Assembly: GCA_964540905.1 (NCBI GenBank)
Contig: CAZIOS010000002.1
Coordinates: 1 to 64,000, forward strand
Length of the DNA: 64,000 bases
Source: VAYN01 sp964540905
GTDB lineage: Bacteria; Actinomycetota; Thermoleophilia; Solirubrobacterales; 70-9
Direction: 5' to 3'
Every line of letters starts with the position of its first letter. The first letter of the stretch is position 1. Positions 59,338 through 64,000 of the stretch are shown here, in pieces. The translations under genes were made by a program, and so were the position numbers. A model generated the notes under the pieces. The model was not told where the DNA came from and ran no database searches. It saw nothing but the letters and a program-made list of their open reading frames with translations.

Positions 59338-61341
59338 TCAGCCCGAGCAGGCAGAGGGATCCAGTGACCCTGTCAGCCTGAAGACGACCGTCGGGGGCTT
59401 CTTGAGGACGATTTCGGCCTGGGGGGCTTCGGTCCAGCGGGCCTGGGGCGGATAGGGGGGTTTGCCAGGTTCGAGGCGGTCGCGGCTGGTGACGACGTAG
59501 TCGTAGTGGCCGGCGTCGAGGGCGCGGCGCCAGGCGGGGCAGCTAGTTGGGGCCTCGAAGCCGCCGTGGGGGCGCTCTTCGCCGACGAACTGGACCCGGT
59601 TGGAGAGGTCGGTGCCGAAGAGCGGGTACTGGCGGGTGCTGGTGGTGGCGATGCGGGCGCCGCTGAGGTCGCGGGCCCAGCGGAAGGCCGCGTCGAGGCC
59701 GGGAGCGCTGAAGGTAGGGTCGGCGTAGCGGTCGCGGAGGTAGTGGCGCTGGAGCGGGTAGCCGGCGAGCGCGATCAGGGCGAGGACGCACACCCCAATC
59801 GCGAGGGCCCCCGGAGCGCCGAGAGCCTGGCGGTTGCGTTCGTCCTTTGTCCGACTGACTCGGACAAAGGACGAACGCAACGCCGCAATCCGGGCCAGGC
59901 GCTCGCGCAGGAACGACACTGCCGGCAGCAGCGCGAGGCCGAGGACGAGAGCGGGCGCGAGGTAGCGCAGGCCGGATTCGAAGCCGCGGGGGACGCCGGC
60001 GGCGCCGGAGGCGGAGGTCGGGGCGACGAGCCAGGCGAGCATGGTGCCGAGGCCGACCAGGCCGACCAGCGGCAACAGCGGGTCGACGGTTCGGGCGGAG
60101 CGCGGGATGACGGCGCTGGCGAGGCTCAGCAGCAGGCCCGCCAGGGCGCCGGCTAGCAGCAGCGGCCAGACGATCCAGAGGCCGTGGTGGAGGCCCGGCA
60201 GGAACCAGGCCGACCAGATCGAGCCGTCGGTCAGGTAGCCGAGGACGCTGTGCGCTTCGCGCCCGCCCAGCGCCTGTTCGGGCGCCGGCAGCGAGATCGG
60301 CCCGAGGTGGTGGACCCAGGGCAGCGGGTTGCCGCTGTGGACGAGGTTTCGCAGGTACCAGTAGCCGCCACCCGCCAGCGCCGCCAGGCCGGCGGCGGCG
60401 AGCGCCCGCCAGCGCCGGCCGGGCGGCGCGATCGCGGCGAGGCCCAGCACGAGCACGGCAGCGGGCAAGAGGAAATTGAGCTTGGTGCCGGCGGCGAGGC
60501 CGGCCGCCAGGCCGGTGACGAGCAGCGCCCCGGTCGAGAGCCCGCGCTCGCCCTCCGCTCGGCCGGCCCAGGCGTTCAGGGCGACGGCGACGGCAGCGAG
60601 CAGGAAGAAGATCGCGACGATGTCGTTCCGCGCCTCCCCGGCCTGGTCGGCGAGAGCCGGCACGCTCAGAGCGATCGCCCCCAGCGCCAGCGACCAGGGC
60701 GCGACCCGGTAGGGCCGGCCGATGCACCAGCACGCGACCAGGCAGCCGACGAACCAGCCCAGGTTCAGCAGCGGCGAGAGCAGGTCGCGGCCGAACGCCA
60801 GCATCCCGACCGCGTCGAAGATTTCGCCGTTGGCCGGGTAGAACCAGGCGAGGAACTGCGGCGCGATGAAGTGCAGGTCGATCGTGTTGCCGCTCTGGAA
60901 GAAGCCGGCGGCGAAGGGGCCGTGGTACCAGGTGCTGTCGAAGCCGGTCATGCCGGTCGAGAGGCGCAGCTTGGCGCCGGCGGCGAAGTGGACGACGGCG
61001 ATGGCGGCGATTGCCAGGGCGAGGGCGGTGGCCCACGAGGGACCAGACGTTCCGGCCGCGGGTGGAATGGCTGGAGCACTCGCGACTCGGAAGCGCAGAG
61101 CCAGTCCTATGACGACCACCGCGATCAGGTACGGGGCTGGCTTGAACAGCGAGAGGGTGCCGAGGGCCTCGGCGGTCCAGATCAGGAGAGTCGCCGCAAG
61201 GACCGAGGTCGCGAGGTGCGCCGGGGCGCCGCGGAAGCGAGGTAGGAGGCGGGAGCGCAGCCGGGACGCCCCCAGCCAGGCGCAGCCGACCAGCAGCGCC
61301 AGCTCGGCGACCCCGAGCAGGTAGCGACCGGGAGCCAGCAA
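59338..61341 (-). CDS. Large polytopic membrane protein, glycosyltransferase-like (GT-C fold suspected)
   Basis: 667 aa, about 11-13 membrane segments plus a short extracytoplasmic C-terminal domain (DLSGARIATTSTRQYPLFGTDLSNRVQFVGEERPHGGFEAPTSCPAWRRALDAGHYDYVVTSRDRLEPG). The first extracytoplasmic loop has GMTGFDSTWYHGPFAAGFFQSG, as in GT-C type dolichyl/polyprenyl-phosphate mannosyl or arabinosyl transferases, so envelope glycan synthesis is likely but not certain. TTG 61341 directly follows the murJ stop. A perfect 22-bp palindrome (59833-59881) lies in frame inside, encoding a hydrophilic insert near ARIAALRSSFVRVSR. Confidence 0.72.
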   Translation of the reverse strand: MLAPGRYLLGVAELALLVGCAWLGASRLRSRLLPRFRGAPAHLATSVLAATLLIWTAEALGTLSLFKPAPYLIAVVVIGLALRFRVASAPAIPPAAGTSGPSWATALALAIAAIAVVHFAAGAKLRLSTGMTGFDSTWYHGPFAAGFFQSGNTIDLHFIAPQFLAWFYPANGEIFDAVGMLAFGRDLLSPLLNLGWFVGCLVACWCIGRPYRVAPWSLALGAIALSVPALADQAGEARNDIVAIFFLLAAVAVALNAWAGRAEGERGLSTGALLVTGLAAGLAAGTKLNFLLPAAVLVLGLAAIAPPGRRWRALAAAGLAALAGGGYWYLRNLVHSGNPLPWVHHLGPISLPAPEQALGGREAHSVLGYLTDGSIWSAWFLPGLHHGLWIVWPLLLAGALAGLLLSLASAVIPRSARTVDPLLPLVGLVGLGTMLAWLVAPTSASGAAGVPRGFESGLRYLAPALVLGLALLPAVSFLRERLARIAALRSSFVRVSRTKDERNRQALGAPGALAIGVCVLALIALAGYPLQRHYLRDRYADPTFSAPGLDAAFRWARDLSGARIATTSTRQYPLFGTDLSNRVQFVGEERPHGGFEAPTSCPAWRRALDAGHYDYVVTSRDRLEPGKPPYPPQARWTEAPQAEIVLKKPPTVVFRLTGSLDPSACSG
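59833..59881. repeat. Perfect palindrome, 22-bp arms, in frame within the membrane protein gene
   Basis: Arms 59833-59854 and 59860-59881, loop CTGAC. Contains CCTTTGTCCGA / TCGGACAAAGG, close to the TTTGTCCCGG tip region of the AbiEi hairpin at 20453. It encodes SSFVRVSRTKDERNRQA between two membrane segments of the host protein, probably a cytoplasmic loop. Confidence 0.82.
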
Positions 61342-63027
61342 CTAGCGCCCTCGGCGCAGCAGGCGCAGGATCTGCTCCAGCTCGGCGATCCGCAGCAGCT
61401 TCGCCAGCGCCAGGTAGACGAGGGCGCCGAGTGCGAGGCCGCCGCCGAGCGCGACGATCTGGGCGCCGAGGCTGCGGCCGAGGGCCTGTTCGAGGACGCG
61501 CCAGACGCCCCAGCTGACCGCGGCCAGGCCGGCCGAGGCGATCGTGATCCGGGCCGTGGTCGAGAACAGCCGGCCGAGCTCGAGACCGCCGAACTCGCGG
61601 CGCAGGATCACCGCCTGGGCGACGACCGCGGCGCTGGTGCCGATGCCGGTGCCGGCGACGATGCCGCCGACCCCGAAGGGCTTGTAGAGGGCGAGGGCGG
61701 CGAGGGCGGAGACGACGAGGTCGATCGTCGCCAGCGTCGTCGCCCGCCAGGGCCGCTGGATGCTGAAGAAGGTCCGCGTCTGCAGCAGGTAAAGGCCGTT
61801 GGTCGGCAGCGAGAAGGCGAACCAGAAGAGGGCGGTGGCGACGAGGGTCGTTTCCGCCGAACCGAATTCGCCGCGCTGGTAGACGAGCCGGATCATCGGT
61901 TCGGAGAGGACGAGGATCGCCGCCGCCGCCGGCACCAGGACGAAGAGGATCTGGCGCATCCCGTTCGCCAGCGTCGCCCGCAGGTTGTCGAACTCGCCGG
62001 CGTTGGCGAAGCGCGCCAGGGCCGGGAAGAGGACGGTCGCGACAGCGACCGAGAAGATCCCTTGCGGCAACTGGTAGAGGCGGAACGCCTTGTCGATCGC
62101 CGCCGGGGCTTCTTCGCTGATCAGGGCGCCGAAGAAACTGTTGATCAGCGCGTTGAAATTGATCAGGCCGAGGCTGATCGTGACCGGCAGCATCAGCAGC
62201 AGCACCCGCCTCACCCCGGGGTGGCGCCAATCGAGGCTGAAACTGAAGTGGAACGGCGTGTTACGCAGGTCCCAGGCCGGAATCAGCAGCTGGACCAAGG
62301 TGCCGACGAGGATCCCGATCGCGTAGGCGTAGATCCGGTCCTGGCCGTGGAACAGGGGCTCGAGGACGACGAGGACGAGGATGATCGTCAGGTTCCAGAA
62401 CAGCGGTGAGATCGCGAAGGCACCGAAGCGGTCGTAGCTGTTGAGGATGCCGACGACGACGCCGCTGACCCCGAGCAGGATCAGGATCGGGAAGAGGATC
62501 TGCGAGAGCGTGACGGTGAGGTCGATGACGCTCTGCTGGCTGAAGTCGGGGATGAAGAGGGGCATGATCACCGGCGCCAGGAGGACGAAGAGGGCGGTGA
62601 TCGCGCCCAGCACCATCGTCGCCAGCAGCATCAGGGTCGAGGCGAGACGGAAGGCCTCCTTGTAGTCCTTCTTGCCGAGCAGGTCGGTGAAGACAGGCAC
62701 GAAGGCCGGCTGCAGAGCGGCGTCGGCGAACAGGGCGCGGACCAGGTTCGGGACCTGGAAGGCGATCGTGAAGGCCGACATCGGCCCTTTCACGCCGTAG
62801 AAGCTGGCGGCGACGACTTCGCGCCCGAGACCGGCGACGCGCGAGGCCCCGGTCGCGATCGAGAAGAAGGCGGTGGAGCGGGCGATCCGCCCAGCCTGAT
62901 TCCCCGGCGCCGGCTCGCCGGCCGGTTCCTCACCGGGGTCGAAGGCCTCGGCGGCGCGGACGGCGGCGTCGGATTCGAGTTGCTCGCGTTCGCGCTCGGG
63001 GGTGTCGGGTGCCTTGGGCGTCTCCAA
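61342..63027 (-). CDS. murJ: Lipid II flippase MurJ (MviN)
   Basis: 561 aa, about 14 membrane helices of the MATE-like MurJ fold. Arg-containing N-terminal segment (GRIARSTAFFSIATGASRVAGLGREVVAASFYGVKGPMSAFTIAFQVPNLVRALFADAALQPAFVPVF), then GLINFNALINSFFGALI, YQLPQGIFSVAVATVLFPALARFAN, YQRGEFGSAETTLVATALFWFAFSLPTNGLYLLQTRTFFSIQRP. A polar N-terminal extension of ~45 aa precedes the first helix. The downstream gene starts at once after the stop. Flips lipid II for peptidoglycan. Confidence 0.95.
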   Translation of the reverse strand: METPKAPDTPEREREQLESDAAVRAAEAFDPGEEPAGEPAPGNQAGRIARSTAFFSIATGASRVAGLGREVVAASFYGVKGPMSAFTIAFQVPNLVRALFADAALQPAFVPVFTDLLGKKDYKEAFRLASTLMLLATMVLGAITALFVLLAPVIMPLFIPDFSQQSVIDLTVTLSQILFPILILLGVSGVVVGILNSYDRFGAFAISPLFWNLTIILVLVVLEPLFHGQDRIYAYAIGILVGTLVQLLIPAWDLRNTPFHFSFSLDWRHPGVRRVLLLMLPVTISLGLINFNALINSFFGALISEEAPAAIDKAFRLYQLPQGIFSVAVATVLFPALARFANAGEFDNLRATLANGMRQILFVLVPAAAAILVLSEPMIRLVYQRGEFGSAETTLVATALFWFAFSLPTNGLYLLQTRTFFSIQRPWRATTLATIDLVVSALAALALYKPFGVGGIVAGTGIGTSAAVVAQAVILRREFGGLELGRLFSTTARITIASAGLAAVSWGVWRVLEQALGRSLGAQIVALGGGLALGALVYLALAKLLRIAELEQILRLLRRGR

Positions 63028-63093
63028 GCTGGTCTCAGTCGCTATAGTCGGCGGCCGCCCGGAGCCGGCACGGCGCCCGCTCGGGTACTCGAC

Positions 63094-63360
63094 ATGGCCA
63101 ACATAGCCTCACAGAAGAAGCGGATCCTACGCAGCGAGCGCGAGCGCGCTGAGAACCGGCTGCTCACCAGCACGGTCAAGACCCATTTCCGCCGCCTCGA
63201 GAGCGCGGTCGAGTCGGGAGACGCCGACACCATCGCCAGCGAGCAGCACGACCTCGTCTCGAAGATCGACAAGGCCGTGCAGAAGGGCGCCATGCACCTC
63301 AACACCGGCTCGCGAAAGAAGTCAAAAGCAGCCCGCATCGCGGCTGCCGCGGCCAAGTAG
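63094..63360 (+). CDS. rpsT: Ribosomal protein S20
   Basis: 88 aa, the S20 three-helix protein: ANIASQKKRILRSERERAENRLLTSTVKTHFRRLESAV, KIDKAVQKGAMHLNTGSRKKSKAARIAAAA. ATG 63094. A -10-like TATAGT lies at 63038-63043, about 50 nt upstream, divergent from murJ. It ends at 63360, adjacent to the convergent holA stop (63361). Confidence 0.97.
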   Translation: MANIASQKKRILRSERERAENRLLTSTVKTHFRRLESAVESGDADTIASEQHDLVSKIDKAVQKGAMHLNTGSRKKSKAARIAAAAAK

Positions 63361-64000
63361 TCAGGCCGCAGCCGCGACTCCCGCCGCTCGCCTCAAGGCG
63401 AGCGTCAAAGCAAGCTCGTCGCCGTAGTCGGCGGCGCCGCGACACCAGAGCTCGAGCTCGGCGAGGGCCTCGGTCGCCATCCGCAGGTCGTCGACATTGG
63501 CATCGCGCAGGCGCGCCACCAGCTGCTTGGCGGCGTAGGGGTGCATCTTCAGCGACGACTCGACCTGCTTCGGTGGCACCCCTTCGGCGAGCTGGCCGGC
63601 GGCGGCGCAGGCGCCGCGCAGGCGCGAGGCGAGGCCGTAGATCAGGCCGGTGACGTTCTCGCCCTGGGCGATCAGCCGCTCGCCGATTCGCAGCGCCGCG
63701 GCGGGGTCGCGTTCGAGCAGGGCGTCGGAGAGCGACCAGACCGCGGCCTCGGAGGTGTCGGCGATCATCGCCCCGAGGTCGGCGGCGCTGACCTCACCCC
63801 CCTCCCCAGCCCACAGCGCCAGCCGTTCCAGCTCGTGGTGCAGGCGCACCGGGTTGGCCCCCATGCGCTCGACCAACAGGCTGGCGGCGGCGGGGTCGAG
63901 CCGGAAGCCGAGCCGCTGCGCTTCGGCCACCAGCAGGCGCGGCATCTCGCGGGCTTTCGGCGCCTCGAACTCGTGGACCTCGCCCTTGGCGGCTTTGACC
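63361..64000 (-). CDS. holA: DNA polymerase III subunit delta (N-terminal part beyond window)
   Basis: 213 codons visible, open to the window edge. VKAAKGEVHEFEAPKAREMPRLLVAEAQRLGFRLDPAAASLLVERMGANPVRLHHELERLALWAG is the lid/domain II region; VWSLSDALLERDPAAALRIGERLIAQGENVTGLIYGLASRLRGACAA is the C-terminal collar domain. Clamp-loader subunit. The N-terminal ATPase-like domain lies outside. Convergent with rpsT, a common neighbourhood (holA-rpsT). Confidence 0.93.
   Translation of the reverse strand, partial: VKAAKGEVHEFEAPKAREMPRLLVAEAQRLGFRLDPAAASLLVERMGANPVRLHHELERLALWAGEGGEVSAADLGAMIADTSEAAVWSLSDALLERDPAAALRIGERLIAQGENVTGLIYGLASRLRGACAAAGQLAEGVPPKQVESSLKMHPYAAKQLVARLRDANVDDLRMATEALAELELWCRGAADYGDELALTLALRRAAGVAAAA

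Overview
The window is dense, high-GC bacterial chromosome carrying housekeeping genes. The mix points to a deep-branching actinobacterium, most likely class Thermoleophilia (Solirubrobacterales/Gaiellales type). That placement is inference, based on GTG/TTG starts, a K+-insensitive proton pyrophosphatase beside a PPi-type phosphofructokinase, Rex, hrcA-dnaJ, paralogous AbiEi-wHTH/DUF559 proteins and a secreted protein with Ala/Thr/Ser repeats. Most genes lie on the minus strand in tightly overlapping operons. No rRNA, tRNA, CRISPR array, prophage or intact insertion sequence was seen.

Layout. 1-2.4 kb: amino-acid permease (cut by the window edge) and an FMN hydroxyacid oxidase. 2.4-2.66 kb: two palindromic elements. 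2.7-11 kb (minus): fmdB, uracil-DNA glycosylase, tsaE, a secreted protein, tsaB, rimI, tsaD, glutaredoxin, rex, a carboxylate-amine ligase and hppA. 11-13.3 kb: panC-panD-panB. 13.4-15.2 kb (plus): ferritin-like protein, tatA, tatC. 15.2-17.5 kb: acyltransferase, ROK kinase, a cluster of palindromes and a truncated sugar permease. 17.5-25 kb: uvrA, an AbiEi/DUF559 gene, a thioredoxin-TPR protein, uvrB and a secreted repeat protein. 25-31 kb: DoxX-like, MFS, lytic transglycosylase, coaE, rpsA and a geranylgeranyl-reductase-like flavoprotein. 31-39.7 kb: polA, a second AbiEi/DUF559 gene, malic enzyme, an epimerase, a lipoprotein, PPi-type PFK and a methyltransferase. 39.8-51.8 kb: one long minus-strand run, vapBC-yqeY-phoH-ybeY-era-hisIE-trpEGDC-htrA-trpFBA. 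52-59 kb: murI, DUF2269, prmA, dnaJ, hrcA, a HadA/HadB-like dehydratase pair and lepA. 59-64 kb: a polytopic membrane protein, murJ, rpsT and partial holA.

The unusual content is the palindromic DNA. Three ~120-nt elements share a core and have outer arms that change between copies but stay complementary. A second, shorter hairpin type places the start codon of both AbiEi/DUF559 genes at its apex and also occurs as solo copies. Two perfect palindromes (28-bp and 22-bp arms) lie inside open reading frames without breaking them (prmA and the membrane-protein gene). Together they suggest one or more palindromic repeat families, possibly linked to the wHTH-nuclease proteins. That link is a hypothesis; the palindromes themselves are directly visible.
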